From Sphingobium fluviale (GTDB lineage: Bacteria > Pseudomonadota > Alphaproteobacteria > Sphingomonadales > Sphingomonadaceae), in assembly GCF_004122115.1 (NCBI RefSeq), contig NZ_SBKP01000015.1, positions 1 through 59,201 on the forward strand: 59,201 nucleotides of DNA, read 5' to 3'. The notes under the pieces are model-generated. The model saw only the letters and a list, made by a program, of their open reading frames with translations. It was not told the origin of the DNA and made no database searches. The stretch's first letter is position 1. Each line of letters starts with the position of its first letter. Below, one piece after another: positions 35,157 to 44,885 of this stretch. The translations under genes and the position numbers were made by a program.

Positions 35157-37127
35157 ATGAGCATTTCCGAACAGACGATGGCCAACGCGATCCGGGCGCT
35201 CGCTATGGATGCGGTGCAGGCGGCAAACAGCGGCCACCCCGGCATGCCGATGGGCATGGCTGATGTTGCTACAGTCCTGTTTCGTGATTTCCTGAAGTTC
35301 GATGCCACCGCGCCGCACTGGGCGGACCGGGACCGCTTCGTACTTTCCGCCGGCCATGGCTCGATGCTGATCTACGCGCTGCTGCACCTATCCGGCTATG
35401 CGCGCCCGACGATGGACGACATCCGCAACTTTCGCCAGTTGCACAGCCCTTGCGCGGGCCATCCTGAAAATTTCGAGCTGCCGGGCGTGGAATGCACCAC
35501 CGGGCCACTGGGGCAGGGGCTGGCGATGGCGGTCGGCATGGCGATGGCCGAGCGGCATCTGAACGGGGTATTCGGTGACGATCTGGTCGATCACAAGACA
35601 TGGGTGATCGCGGGTGACGGCTGCCTGATGGAGGGCATCAACCATGAGGCGATCGGCCTTGCCGGGCATCTGAAGCTCGGCCGCCTGAACGTGTTGTGGG
35701 ACGACAACCGCATCACCATTGACGGTGATGTGAATATGTCGTCGAGCGAGGATATCAAGGCGCGCTATGTCGCGACCGACTGGCATGTGGTGAGCTGTGA
35801 CGGGCATGATTTTGCGGACATCCGCCGCGCGCTTTCTGAAGCCGCCGCCGATCCCCGCCCGTCGCTGGTGGCCTGCCGCACGATCATCGGCAAAGGTGCG
35901 CCCAACAAGCAAGGCGGCCACAGCGTGCATGGTTCGCCGCTCGGCGGAGACGAGATTGCCGCTGCGCGCGCCGAGCTGGGCTGGGCGCATGCGCCGTTCG
36001 AGATTCCGGCAGACATCAAGGCCGAGTGGGAGCTTGCGGGCAAGCGTGGCGATGCGGCCCGTGCCGAATGGGAAGCGCGGCTTGCTGCTTCCGCCAACAA
36101 GGCGGAGTTTGAGCGCCGCATGGCGGGCGAATTGCCCGATGGTGATCTGGGCCTCAAGAGCTATATCGACGGCCTGCTGGCGGACCCCAAGAAAGTCGCC
36201 ACCCGCAAGGCATCGGAAATGGCGCTGGAAGTGCTGACCGCCGCTGTGCCGGAGATGGTCGGCGGTTCGGCGGACCTAACCGGCTCCAACAATACCAAGA
36301 CCAAGGCGACCACGCCGTTCGGGCCGGAGAGCTACGACGGCCGCTATGTCTATTACGGCATCCGCGAGTTCGGCATGGCCGCCGCGATGAACGGCATGGC
36401 GCTGCACGGCGGCATCATTCCCTATGGCGGCACCTTCCTGGTGTTCTCAGACTATTGCCGCAACGCGATCCGCATGTCCGCGCTTCAGCGTCAGCGGGTT
36501 GTATATGTGCTGACGCATGACAGCATCGGCCTCGGCGAAGATGGCCCGACGCACCAGCCGATCGAGCATATCATGTCGTTGCGTATGATCCCCAATCTGG
36601 AGGTGTTCCGCCCGGCCGACGTGATCGAGACGGCGGAGTGCTGGGAGCTGGCGCTACGCAACGAAAACACGCCCTCGGTGCTGGCTCTGACCCGACAGAA
36701 CCTGCCCCAGTTGCGCACGGAAGCAGCAGAAAACCGCTGCGCGCGTGGTGCATACCGGTTGTTCGCGTCCGGTGAAGACCGCAAGGTCGTGATCATCGCC
36801 ACGGGCTCCGAAGTCGAAATCGCGATGGCTGTAGCGCTCAACCTTGAGACGCACGGCATCGGCGCGGATGTTGTCTCGATGCCGTCATGGAACCGCTTTA
36901 TGGCGCAGCCTGCCAGCTATCGTGACGAGATATTGCCGCACAATGTGCTGCGCGTCTCGATCGAGGCAGGAACCACTTTCGGCTGGGAAGCGATCACCGG
37001 GATCAACGGCTTGCGTTTCGGCATTGACACTTTCGGCGCATCCGCGCCCATAGAGGCGCTGTACGACCATTTCGGCCTGACGGCGGACAAGATCACGCCG
37101 CAGATCGTTGCGGCACTGAACGATTAA
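35157..37127 (+). CDS. tkt: Transketolase
   Basis: A 656-residue thiamine-diphosphate enzyme of the pentose phosphate pathway. The N-terminal ANAIRALAMDAVQAANSGHP, GPLGQGLAMAVGMAMAE and the ThDP motif GDGCLMEGINHEAIGLAG are present. The second domain has REFGMAAAMNGMALHGG and the third the THDSIGLGEDGPTHQPIEH block. Length is standard. It starts the tkt-gap-pgk-fba cluster; gap follows by 33 bases. The start at 35157 has a weak ribosome-binding site, but the N-terminus is conserved. Confidence 0.97.
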   Translation: MSISEQTMANAIRALAMDAVQAANSGHPGMPMGMADVATVLFRDFLKFDATAPHWADRDRFVLSAGHGSMLIYALLHLSGYARPTMDDIRNFRQLHSPCAGHPENFELPGVECTTGPLGQGLAMAVGMAMAERHLNGVFGDDLVDHKTWVIAGDGCLMEGINHEAIGLAGHLKLGRLNVLWDDNRITIDGDVNMSSSEDIKARYVATDWHVVSCDGHDFADIRRALSEAAADPRPSLVACRTIIGKGAPNKQGGHSVHGSPLGGDEIAAARAELGWAHAPFEIPADIKAEWELAGKRGDAARAEWEARLAASANKAEFERRMAGELPDGDLGLKSYIDGLLADPKKVATRKASEMALEVLTAAVPEMVGGSADLTGSNNTKTKATTPFGPESYDGRYVYYGIREFGMAAAMNGMALHGGIIPYGGTFLVFSDYCRNAIRMSALQRQRVVYVLTHDSIGLGEDGPTHQPIEHIMSLRMIPNLEVFRPADVIETAECWELALRNENTPSVLALTRQNLPQLRTEAAENRCARGAYRLFASGEDRKVVIIATGSEVEIAMAVALNLETHGIGADVVSMPSWNRFMAQPASYRDEILPHNVLRVSIEAGTTFGWEAITGINGLRFGIDTFGASAPIEALYDHFGLTADKITPQIVAALND

Positions 37128-37160
37128 ACGGATAGTGAATAACAAGCAGGAGCTAGAACA

Positions 37161-38171
37161 GTGGCTGTCAAAGTAGCAATCAATGGTTTTGGCCGCATCG
37201 GCCGTCTCGTCGCCCGCGCGATCCTCTCGCGCACGGATCATGACCTGGAACTGGTCAGCATCAACGATCTGGGCGATGCCAAGACCAACGCACTGCTGTT
37301 CAAGCGTGACAGCGTGCACGGTAATTTCGCCGGCACGGTCGAGGTCGACGGCACCGACCTTATCATCAACGGCAAGCGTATTCAGGTGACCGCAGAGCGC
37401 GATCCCGCGAACCTGCCCCATGCCGCCAATGGTGTGCAGATCGCTCTGGAATGTACCGGCATCTTTGCCGACAAGGCGAAGGCATCGGCCCACCTCACCG
37501 CTGGCGCCAAGCGCGTGGTCATCTCTGCCCCCGCAACCGGCGTGGACAAGACCATCGTGTTCGGCGTCAACCACGACGCGCTGACCGCAGACGATATCGT
37601 GATCTCGAACGCGAGCTGCACCACCAACTGCCTCGCCCCGCTGGCGAAGGTTCTGCATGACGCCGTGGGCATCGAAAAGGGCTTCATGACCACGATCCAC
37701 AGTTACACCAACGATCAGAACACGCTGGATCAGCTGCACAAGGATATGCGCCGCGCTCGTGCCGCCGCTGTCTCGATGATCCCGACCACCACTGGCGCAG
37801 CCCGCGCCGTGGGTGAGGTTCTGCCTGAACTGAAGGGCAAGCTCGATGGCTCGTCTGTCCGTGTGCCGACGCCGAACGTCTCGGTGGTGGACCTGAAGTT
37901 CATCTCCAAGCGCGCAACGACTGTTGACGAGGTAAACGGCCTGCTGAAGGCGGCTTCAGAGAATGGCCCGCTGAAGGGCGTGCTCGGCTATTCGGATGAG
38001 CCGCTGGTTTCGATCGATTACAACACCGATCCGCGCAGCTCGACCGTGGACAGCCTCGAAACGGCGGTGATCGATGGCAACCTCGTTCGCGTCCTCTCCT
38101 GGTATGACAATGAATGGGGCTTCTCCAACCGCATGATCGACACATCAGGCGTGGTGGCGAAGTTCCTCTGA
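37161..38171 (+). CDS. gap: Glyceraldehyde-3-phosphate dehydrogenase, type I
   Basis: A 336-residue NAD-dependent GAPDH. The N-terminal [20 protein letters not shown], the active-site [12 protein letters not shown] with Cys153, and [20 protein letters not shown] and the C-terminal [12 protein letters not shown] are all typical. The start codon is GTG with AGGAGC upstream. It interconverts glyceraldehyde-3-phosphate and 1,3-bisphosphoglycerate. It precedes pgk, from which it is separated by a strong hairpin. Confidence 0.97.
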   Translation: MAVKVAINGFGRIGRLVARAILSRTDHDLELVSINDLGDAKTNALLFKRDSVHGNFAGTVEVDGTDLIINGKRIQVTAERDPANLPHAANGVQIALECTGIFADKAKASAHLTAGAKRVVISAPATGVDKTIVFGVNHDALTADDIVISNASCTTNCLAPLAKVLHDAVGIEKGFMTTIHSYTNDQNTLDQLHKDMRRARAAAVSMIPTTTGAARAVGEVLPELKGKLDGSSVRVPTPNVSVVDLKFISKRATTVDEVNGLLKAASENGPLKGVLGYSDEPLVSIDYNTDPRSSTVDSLETAVIDGNLVRVLSWYDNEWGFSNRMIDTSGVVAKFL

Positions 38172-38182
38172 TCTGAATACTC

Positions 38183-38217
38183 AACCGCCCGCTCGTCACC
38201 AGACCGGCGGGCGGTTT
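38183..38217 (+). terminator. Strong hairpin between gap and pgk
   Basis: A perfect 10-bp stem pairs AACCGCCCGC (38183-38192) with GCGGGCGGTT (38207-38216). Only three T follow. It may cause partial termination or act as an RNA-processing site, so that gap is made in excess of pgk. The pgk start is only 22 bases later. Confidence 0.6.
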
Positions 38218-38238
38218 CGCATGATAGGGAAGTGTAAC

Positions 38239-39429
38239 GTGAAACCCTTCAAGACCCTCGATGATATGGGCGATATTCGCGGCAAGCGGGTGCTGGTGCG
38301 TGAAGACCTTAATGTACCTATGCAGGACGGCAAGGTCAGTGACGACACCCGCCTGCGTGCTGCCATGCCGACGATCAACGAACTGTCTGACCGGGGTGCG
38401 ACCGTGCTGGTGCTCGCGCATTTCGGTCGTCCGAAGGGGCAGCCAAGCGCAGAGTTTTCGCTGGCGCAGGTAGTAAAGCCCTTGTCGGATGTTCTGGGCC
38501 GCCCAGTCCAGTATGTGGATTGGGAGGGTGACGCTGCTGCGGTTGCCGCCCTTCAGCCCGGTGACATTGCGGTTCTGGAAAATACCCGCTTCTTCGGGGG
38601 CGAGGAAAAGAATGATCCGGCGGTGGTCAGCCGTTTTGCTGCGCTGGGCGATCTCTATGTCAACGATGCTTTTTCCGCCGCGCACCGCGCCCATGCCTCT
38701 ACCGAGGGGCTGGCGCATGTGCTGCCTGCCTTCGCCGGTCGTTCGATGGAGAAAGAACTGGACGCGCTTGCCGCCGCACTGGGCAGCCCGGTGAAGCCGG
38801 TGGCCGCTGTCGTCGGCGGGGCGAAGGTGTCCTCGAAGCTCGACGTGCTGACCAACCTGATGACCAAGGTCGATCATCTCATCATTGGCGGCGGCATGGC
38901 GAACACGTTTCTCGCCGCGCGCGGGGTCGATGTCGGCAAGTCCTTGTGCGAGCATGATCTTGCCGAGACGGCGGAGAAGATCATGGACGCGGCGGATGCC
39001 GCCGGGTGCACGATCCATCTGCCCTATGATGTGGTGGTTGCAAAGGAATTCGCGGCCAATCCGCCTTCGGTCCGCACCTGCAACGTGCATGAAGTCGGGG
39101 CAGACGAGATGATCCTCGATGTCGGCCCCGCGGCGGTCGAGGCGCTGGCCGATGTGCTGAAGACATGCCGCACTCTGGTGTGGAACGGGCCGATGGGCGC
39201 GTTCGAGATGGCACCGTTTGACACGGCGACGGTCGCGCTCGCCCGCACGGCGGCGGCGTTGACCAAGGAAGGCTCGCTGGTTTCGGTCGCGGGTGGCGGG
39301 GATACCGTTGCCGCGCTCAACCATGCTGGCGTGGGCGCCGATTTCAGCTTTGTCTCAACAGCAGGCGGCGCCTTCCTTGAGTGGATGGAAGGCAAGGAGC
39401 TGCCGGGTGTCAAAGCTTTAATGAACTGA
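38239..39429 (+). CDS. pgk: Phosphoglycerate kinase
   Basis: A 396-residue PGK, transferring phosphate between 1,3-bisphosphoglycerate and ADP. The N-terminal [42 protein letters not shown] and [11 protein letters not shown] motifs and the C-terminal [14 protein letters not shown] nucleotide loop are present. The GTG at 38239 is preferred over the ATG 18 bases earlier because AGGGAAG at 38226-38232 then sits at normal spacing and the family start is met. In VREDLNVP the family's usual VRVDLN has Glu for Val, a conservative local difference. Confidence 0.95.
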   Translation: MKPFKTLDDMGDIRGKRVLVREDLNVPMQDGKVSDDTRLRAAMPTINELSDRGATVLVLAHFGRPKGQPSAEFSLAQVVKPLSDVLGRPVQYVDWEGDAAAVAALQPGDIAVLENTRFFGGEEKNDPAVVSRFAALGDLYVNDAFSAAHRAHASTEGLAHVLPAFAGRSMEKELDALAAALGSPVKPVAAVVGGAKVSSKLDVLTNLMTKVDHLIIGGGMANTFLAARGVDVGKSLCEHDLAETAEKIMDAADAAGCTIHLPYDVVVAKEFAANPPSVRTCNVHEVGADEMILDVGPAAVEALADVLKTCRTLVWNGPMGAFEMAPFDTATVALARTAAALTKEGSLVSVAGGGDTVAALNHAGVGADFSFVSTAGGAFLEWMEGKELPGVKALMN

Positions 39430-39487
39430 TTCTAATGGGGACATTTCGCTGGCTATAGGCCGGCACAGCAAAGCGGAGCATGTGCAG

Positions 39488-40393
39488 ATGCAAACACACG
39501 ATATGACCAAGAAAATCGCCGATGGTAACGGCTTTATCGCCGCGCTTGACCAGAGCGGCGGATCGACCCCCAAGGCGCTACTGGGCTATGGCATCGAGGA
39601 AAGCGCCTATTCGGGCGACGAAGAGATGTTCGGCCTGATTCACGCCATGCGCAGCCGGATCATCACCGCACCGTGCTTCAATGGCGACAAGGTGATCGGC
39701 GCGATCCTGTTTGAGCGCACAATGGATGGCCAGGTTGACGGCAAGCCCACCCCGCAGGCACTGATCGAGCGTGGCGTTGTGCCCTTCATCAAGATTGACA
39801 AGGGTCTGGAAGACGAAGCCAACGGCGTTCAGATGATGAAGCCGATGCCAGAGCTGGATGCGCTGCTCGCCCGCGCCAAGGGCTTGGGCGTGTTCGGCAC
39901 CAAGGAGCGTTCGGTCATCAACCTCGCGAACCGCGAGGGCATTGCTGCCATCGTGCGCCAGCAGATCGAGGTTGGGCAACAGGTTCTCGCGGGCGGCCTC
40001 GTGCCGATGCTGGAGCCGGAGATCAACATCAAGAGCCCTGAGCGCGCCGAGGCCGATGCGATCCTGCTTGATGAACTGACCAGGCAGCTGAGCGCCATGC
40101 CGGGCGACGCCAAGGTGATGCTGAAGGTCAGCCTGCCGGTGATGCCGGGTCATTTCGATGCGCTGGTCGATCATCCGCGCGTGCTACGCGTCGTGGCGCT
40201 ATCGGGCGGCTACAAACGCCCTGAGGCCTGTGTCGAGTTGTCCAAGAATCGCGGCATCATCGCGAGCTTCAGCCGCGCGTTGCTAGAAGATCTGCGCCAC
40301 CAGATGTCTGACGCCGAGTTCAACGCTTCGCTTGGCGGCGCGATCGACGAGATCCATGCGGCCTCGACGGCCAAGGCGCTTAGCCCGGCATAA
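39488..40393 (+). CDS. fba: Fructose-bisphosphate aldolase, class I
   Basis: A 301-residue Schiff-base aldolase of the bacterial class I type. Markers are KIADGNGFIAALDQSGGSTP at the N-terminus, CFNGDKVIGAILFERTMDG, VPFIKIDKGLE and VPMLEPEINIKSPER. It makes or cleaves fructose-1,6-bisphosphate. It uses a lysine Schiff base rather than zinc, unlike the class II enzyme usually paired with pgk. The ATG at 39488 has CGGAG about 10 bases upstream; an in-frame GTG at 39482 and ATG at 39503 are alternatives. Confidence 0.93.
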   Translation: MQTHDMTKKIADGNGFIAALDQSGGSTPKALLGYGIEESAYSGDEEMFGLIHAMRSRIITAPCFNGDKVIGAILFERTMDGQVDGKPTPQALIERGVVPFIKIDKGLEDEANGVQMMKPMPELDALLARAKGLGVFGTKERSVINLANREGIAAIVRQQIEVGQQVLAGGLVPMLEPEINIKSPERAEADAILLDELTRQLSAMPGDAKVMLKVSLPVMPGHFDALVDHPRVLRVVALSGGYKRPEACVELSKNRGIIASFSRALLEDLRHQMSDAEFNASLGGAIDEIHAASTAKALSPA

Positions 40394-40418
40394 GAGCACG
40401 GCTATAACGAACGCAAGA

Positions 40419-40450
40419 CGGGAGGGAGGCAACTCCCGCCCATTATTTTT
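40419..40450 (+). terminator. Terminator after fba
   Basis: CGGGAG (40419-40424) pairs with CTCCCG (40433-40438) around an 8-base loop, followed by CCCATTATTTTT. The stem is short but GC-rich and the T-rich tail supports intrinsic termination at the end of the tkt-gap-pgk-fba cluster. Confidence 0.65.
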
Positions 40451-40486
40451 GCGGCTATAGTGCTGCTATTCCTGGAATATAGGAGA

Positions 40487-40576
40487 TGGCGGACAGGGTG
40501 GGATTCGAACCCACGGTGAGCTTACACCCACGGCGGTTTTCAAGACCGCTGCCTTAAACCACTCGGCCACCTGTCC
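40487..40576 (-). tRNA. tRNA-Ser (anticodon TGA)
   Basis: On the minus strand a 90-base class II tRNA starts GGACAGGTGGCCGAGTGGTT. The anticodon stem-loop is GCGGTCTTGAAAACCGC with anticodon TGA, and a long variable arm (GTGGGTGTAAGCTCAC) precedes the T-arm GGGTTCGAATCCC. CCA is encoded (TGG at 40487-40489 on the plus strand). The long variable arm and the TGA anticodon identify tRNA-Ser reading UCN codons. Confidence 0.96.
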
Positions 40577-40792
40577 TTGCGACACCAGAGGCAAGAGCTG
40601 CCCGGCGCGCGCCTTCATATCGGCGGGTGGAGAAAAACCCAAGCAGATTTCTCGGCATTTTTGCGGGATCATGTAACCGGGGTGGCTGTGCCGCGTTCCT
40701 GCGCTCGGTTTCGCTATCAAGCGCCCTTTGCGCGTCGCTATGTTCGTGCTAGCCTCGCACTGTTAACAGGCGATAACAGAAAAAGAGGGTGC

Positions 40793-43700
40793 ATGGAGGC
40801 TGTGCTGCCACTGGCGGTCGCGCTGGTTTACGCATTGCTTCTGTTCGCCTTCGCATCCTGGGCCGAAGGGACGGATAATGCCCGGCTAAAGAGGCGCTTG
40901 CGCCCTCCGGCCTATGCCCTCGCGCTGGCGGTTTATTGCACGAGCTGGACCTATTATGGCGCCGTGGGCAGCGCGGTGACCGATGGATGGTCCTATCTTC
41001 CGATCTATCTGGGGCCGATGCTTCTCTTCCTGTTCGGTCACCGGTTTTTGCGCCGCCTGATCGATGCTGTGAAGGCGGACGGGGCGAGCACGATATCCGA
41101 ATTTATCGGCGGGCGTTTCGGCAATAGCCGTGGCGTTGCAGCGCTGGTAACGGTTCTTGCGCTGTTGGGCAGCATCCCTTATCTCGCGCTTCAGCTAAGG
41201 TCGCTCGGCACAAGCTATGCCCTCGTATCCGGGTCATCGGTCAATGCGATCGCGATAGCGATTGCCGCAGCCGGCCTTGCTCTGTTTGCGATGATATACG
41301 GCACACGCCGCTATGAAGCCGCCAGCCGCAATGACTCAATCCTGTTTGCAGTGGGATTTGAATCGTTGATGAAGCTCAGTGGGCTGATCGTCGCGGGTTT
41401 TGCAGCGCTCATCATGCTGCTGGACGCACCTCTTCCGGTGATAGAAGATGGGCTGGGGCGGCTATCCGCGAATTTCGCTCCCTCGCTGATCGGGGCGGAT
41501 TTCTTCATCCTCACCGCCCTCTCAATGGCGGCGATCATCTGTTTGCCGCGCCAGTTCTATGTCACGGTGATAGAGGCGCAATCGAGCATGGATCTGGAGC
41601 GCGCGCGCTGGCCGTTTATCGGCTATATGCTTGTGACGTTGCTCGTCGTGCTGCCGATTTCGGCAGCGGGCCTGACGATGCTGCCTGATAGTGTGCGACC
41701 AGACCTTTATGTGCTTCAGCTACCCTTGTCTCAGGGCAGCAGGATTATCGCGCTGCTGGTGTTCCTCGGTGGCTTTTCGGCGGCGACGGCGATGGTGCTG
41801 GTCGAGACGATAGCGCTATCGACCATGGTGTCGAACGATCTGGTGGCGCCATTTCTCTTGCGTAGCCGCAAACTGGGCGGAGAGGGGGAGCTGGGGCGCG
41901 CCCTGCTCCATGTTCGTCGGGCGCTGATCGCGCTCATTATGGCGGGCGCAGTAGGGTGGGCGCTTGGCATCAGAGAAAATGAGCGCCTGGCGTCCATCGG
42001 CCTTGTCGCTTTTACTGCGATGGCGCAGTTTGCGCCTGTGCTGGTGATGGCGGTTCTCAGTGGCAACCGCGATGCACAGGCGGCGAAGGCCGGGTTAGGC
42101 GTGGGGCTGACGCTATGGCTCTATACGCTGGCGTTGCCAGAACTGGCTGACGAGGCAGTACTCGCGTATCTGGCCCAAACGCCGTTCAATCCTACCGGGC
42201 TGTTGGGAACGAGCGGGCTTAGCCCGGTGGGGCATGGGGCGCTTTGGAGCCTTGGCGGCAACATGGCTGCATTTCTGCTGATGAGAATGAGGCGGATTCA
42301 GCCCACCGCACTGCCGGGCTTCCTCCACAAGCCAAACGCCTCGGCCGGGACTGTCTTGAGCGTGGGAGACCTGAAGCGCCTTGTGTCGCGCTTTGTCGGC
42401 CCGGAGGCGGTAGATGAGGCCTTCCAGGGGCGAGAGGAAAGCAAACCGCTTGATCGCACCGATCGTCGGCAGGCAGAGCGCATGATTGCCAGCGTGGTCG
42501 GCATGCCTTCTGCCCGTGCGTTCATCAGTTCCGCCCTGCATGGATCGAACCTCACGCACAGAGAGGTGGAGCGCATCCTCGACGATACCGGGCAGTCGCT
42601 GCGCTTCTCGAAAGGGCTACTGGCGGCGACGCTGGAAAATATAGACCCCGGCGTTAGCGTGGTGGACCGGGATCTCAACCTCGTTGCATGGAACCGGCGC
42701 TATCTGGAATTGTTCGATTATCCGCCGGGCATGGTGCGAGTTGGCGCCCCGATCGCGGACATGATCCGCTATAACGCCGTGCGCGGCGAATGTGGGCCGG
42801 GCGAGGTTGAAGATCATGTCGAAAAGCGCCTCGGCCATATGCGGCGCGGCAACCAGCACAGCTTCAAGCGTATCCGGCCCGATGGCCGGGTGTTGAAGAC
42901 TGTAGGCGGCCCTATGCCAAGCGGCGGCTATGTGATGTGCTACACCGATGTGACGGCCGAGGACGAGGCGCTGCGCGCGCTTGATTCTGCGCGCAGCGAT
43001 CTGGAGGCGCGCGTCGAAGAGCGCACCAGCGCACTGCGTGCGGCGAACGACGCACTCGCGCAGGCCGATGCCGAAAAGACCCGCTTCCTTGCCGCAGCCA
43101 GCCATGATCTGTTGCAGCCGCTGCACGCTGCGCGGCTGTTTTCGGCGGTGCTGGGGCGGGATTTGTCTGACGCCAAGCAGGAAATACTCAGCCGCCTCGA
43201 CCGATCGATCCAGTCTGCAGAGTCACTGCTGCGGGCTTTGCTGGACATCTCGAAGCTGGATGCAGGTGGCGTGCGCCCGGATGTTCAGCCTGTTCGGCTG
43301 CGCCCGTTGCTCGTCGATCTGGCAGAGACGATGATGCCGTTGGCGCGTGAAAAGGGGCTGGAGCTGCGTATCGGGCCGGGCGATGCGATGGTTGAAAGTG
43401 ATCCCGGCCTGCTACGTTCGATCATGCAAAACTTTCTCTCCAACGCGATCCGATATACCGAGCGGGGTGGCATCATCGTCGGGGTGCGTCATCGCTCGCG
43501 CCGCGCGCGCATCGATGTGATTGATACTGGGCCAGGCATTCCTGAGCACAAGCGTACCATCATCTTTCGTGAGTTTGAGCGGCTGGAAAATACGAACGAG
43601 GGCGGCGTCGGGCTGGGGCTGGCGATCGTAGAGCGCACGGCGCGTGTCCTGGGCGCGCGGGTGTCTTTGAACAGCTCTGAAGGGAAGGGCAGCCGGTTTA

Positions 43701-44134
43701 GTGTATCGCTGCCGGTGTCCTTGCTTCAGCCTGAAGATATGAACGAGGCCATGCCACGGCAGGCAAAAAACAGTCGAATGATGACGACGCTGGTTGTGGA
43801 TGACGACGCAGAAAACCGCGCTGCGTTGGGCGGTTATATGCGGGCGCTGGGGCATGAGGTGATTGTGGCCGGGGCGCCGGAGGCAGCGCTTGCTATCACC
43901 AGCCCGTTCGATGCCGCGTTTGTGGATTTCAATCTCAACAGCAGCATGGACGGAATAGACCTGATCCGTTCCTTGCGAGAGCGGGTGCCCGATGCGCGTT
44001 ATGCTCTGGTTACAGCGGCGCGGGAGCAGGATTATGCGCGACGCGCCCGCGCCACGGGCATCAGCGTGTTGCGCAAGCCCTTGGCTCCGTCCGATCTCGA
44101 TGCGTGGCTGACAGAGGCAGGTTCTGTACTATAG
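40793..44134 (+). CDS. crbS: CrbS-like hybrid sensor kinase with sodium/solute symporter domain
   Basis: A 1113-residue membrane sensor. Residues 1 to about 480 form a sodium:solute symporter-like domain of about 13 helices (YCTSWTYYGAVGSAVTDGWS). A PAS domain follows near 610-710 (NIDPGVSVVDRDLNLVAWNR), then a coiled coil, a HisKA box AASHDLLQPLHAARLF with His771, and an HATPase (NFLSNAIRYTERGG; DTGPGIPEHKR). A C-terminal receiver domain carries Asp1045 in AFVDFNL. This architecture is that of CrbS/CbrA-type sensors. The nearby CrbR-like regulator and acs favour CrbS, the acetate-switch sensor. The ATG at 40793 has AGAGGG upstream. Confidence 0.88.
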   Translation: MEAVLPLAVALVYALLLFAFASWAEGTDNARLKRRLRPPAYALALAVYCTSWTYYGAVGSAVTDGWSYLPIYLGPMLLFLFGHRFLRRLIDAVKADGASTISEFIGGRFGNSRGVAALVTVLALLGSIPYLALQLRSLGTSYALVSGSSVNAIAIAIAAAGLALFAMIYGTRRYEAASRNDSILFAVGFESLMKLSGLIVAGFAALIMLLDAPLPVIEDGLGRLSANFAPSLIGADFFILTALSMAAIICLPRQFYVTVIEAQSSMDLERARWPFIGYMLVTLLVVLPISAAGLTMLPDSVRPDLYVLQLPLSQGSRIIALLVFLGGFSAATAMVLVETIALSTMVSNDLVAPFLLRSRKLGGEGELGRALLHVRRALIALIMAGAVGWALGIRENERLASIGLVAFTAMAQFAPVLVMAVLSGNRDAQAAKAGLGVGLTLWLYTLALPELADEAVLAYLAQTPFNPTGLLGTSGLSPVGHGALWSLGGNMAAFLLMRMRRIQPTALPGFLHKPNASAGTVLSVGDLKRLVSRFVGPEAVDEAFQGREESKPLDRTDRRQAERMIASVVGMPSARAFISSALHGSNLTHREVERILDDTGQSLRFSKGLLAATLENIDPGVSVVDRDLNLVAWNRRYLELFDYPPGMVRVGAPIADMIRYNAVRGECGPGEVEDHVEKRLGHMRRGNQHSFKRIRPDGRVLKTVGGPMPSGGYVMCYTDVTAEDEALRALDSARSDLEARVEERTSALRAANDALAQADAEKTRFLAAASHDLLQPLHAARLFSAVLGRDLSDAKQEILSRLDRSIQSAESLLRALLDISKLDAGGVRPDVQPVRLRPLLVDLAETMMPLAREKGLELRIGPGDAMVESDPGLLRSIMQNFLSNAIRYTERGGIIVGVRHRSRRARIDVIDTGPGIPEHKRTIIFREFERLENTNEGGVGLGLAIVERTARVLGARVSLNSSEGKGSRFSVSLPVSLLQPEDMNEAMPRQAKNSRMMTTLVVDDDAENRAALGGYMRALGHEVIVAGAPEAALAITSPFDAAFVDFNLNSSMDGIDLIRSLRERVPDARYALVTAAREQDYARRARATGISVLRKPLAPSDLDAWLTEAGSVL

Positions 44135-44152
44135 CGGCCTTAAGGGCTTGGA

Positions 44153-44186
44153 GCAGTTTTTGATCTGATCGAAGCAGATCGACTGC
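44153..44186. repeat. Interspersed hairpin of the GATCTG/CAGATC type
   Basis: Nested arms GCAGT/ACTGC (44153-44157 with 44182-44186) and GATCTG/CAGATC (44162-44167 with 44175-44180) lie between the convergent crbS and crbR genes. The pattern resembles extragenic repeats of alphaproteobacteria. It may also serve as a transcription barrier for both genes. Confidence 0.4.
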
Positions 44187-44249
44187 GCGAATTCTTTATT
44201 TTACTGCAGTTTTTGAATCGTCAGATGATGCCATTTGACTGGAAATGTT

Positions 44250-44876
44250 TTAGTGATGCACGATGGAGAGGCCGAGTGCTTTGGCCGCGAGCACTGCCTG
44301 TGTACGGTTATGCACATCCAGCTTTTTCAGGATGGCTGTCATGTGCGCCTTTACGGTCGCCTCGCTGATGCCAAGGTCATAAGCAATTTGCTTGTTCAGC
44401 CTGCCCTCCATAACGCCCAGCAGCACCTTGAGCTGGGTCGGCGTGAGCGAGGCTATCTGCGCCGCGACAGGATCGACGGCGGCGTCCTTTGGCGCATCCA
44501 TGCGTTTTCCCGCCAGCGCATCGCGGATCGCATCCTCAATAGCAGAAAGGTCGGCGTCCTTGCCGATAAATCCGACTGCACCGAAGCGCACGGCTTCCCG
44601 CGCAGCTTGCGCCGCATCTGCGCTGGAAACGACGAGGATCGGCACGCCGGGCTTCTCGGCATGGAGCAGCGCCACACCCGAATATCCCTCGGCGCCAGGC
44701 ATTTTCAAATCCAGTAAAATCAGGATCAGGTCATCGGCGGCAATCGCCTCGTTCAATGCCGATGACAGATTGCCGCTTTCGGCGATCCGGGCATCTGGTT
44801 TTGCCCCCTGTGCCGCCATGGCAAGTGCCTGGCGGAACAGGGGGTGATCATCCGCGATGAGGATCGTGCCGGTCAC
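44250..44876 (-). CDS. crbR: CrbR-like LuxR-type response regulator
   Basis: A 208-residue NarL/FixJ-family regulator. The receiver domain (1-120) has the acidic pair Asp9-Asp10, the phosphoacceptor Asp56 in LLDLKMPGAEG and the Lys in FIGKDADL. The LuxR-type helix-turn-helix is at about 140-200 (SLTPTQLKVLLGVMEGRLNK then YDLGISEATVKAHMTAILKK). It starts 9 bases after the acs stop codon and faces the CrbS-like sensor, so the cognate pair is likely. CrbR activates acs in Vibrio and Pseudomonas; the same target is inferred here. Confidence 0.88.
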   Translation of the reverse strand: MTGTILIADDHPLFRQALAMAAQGAKPDARIAESGNLSSALNEAIAADDLILILLDLKMPGAEGYSGVALLHAEKPGVPILVVSSADAAQAAREAVRFGAVGFIGKDADLSAIEDAIRDALAGKRMDAPKDAAVDPVAAQIASLTPTQLKVLLGVMEGRLNKQIAYDLGISEATVKAHMTAILKKLDVHNRTQAVLAAKALGLSIVHH

Positions 44877-44885
44877 GGCATAAGC

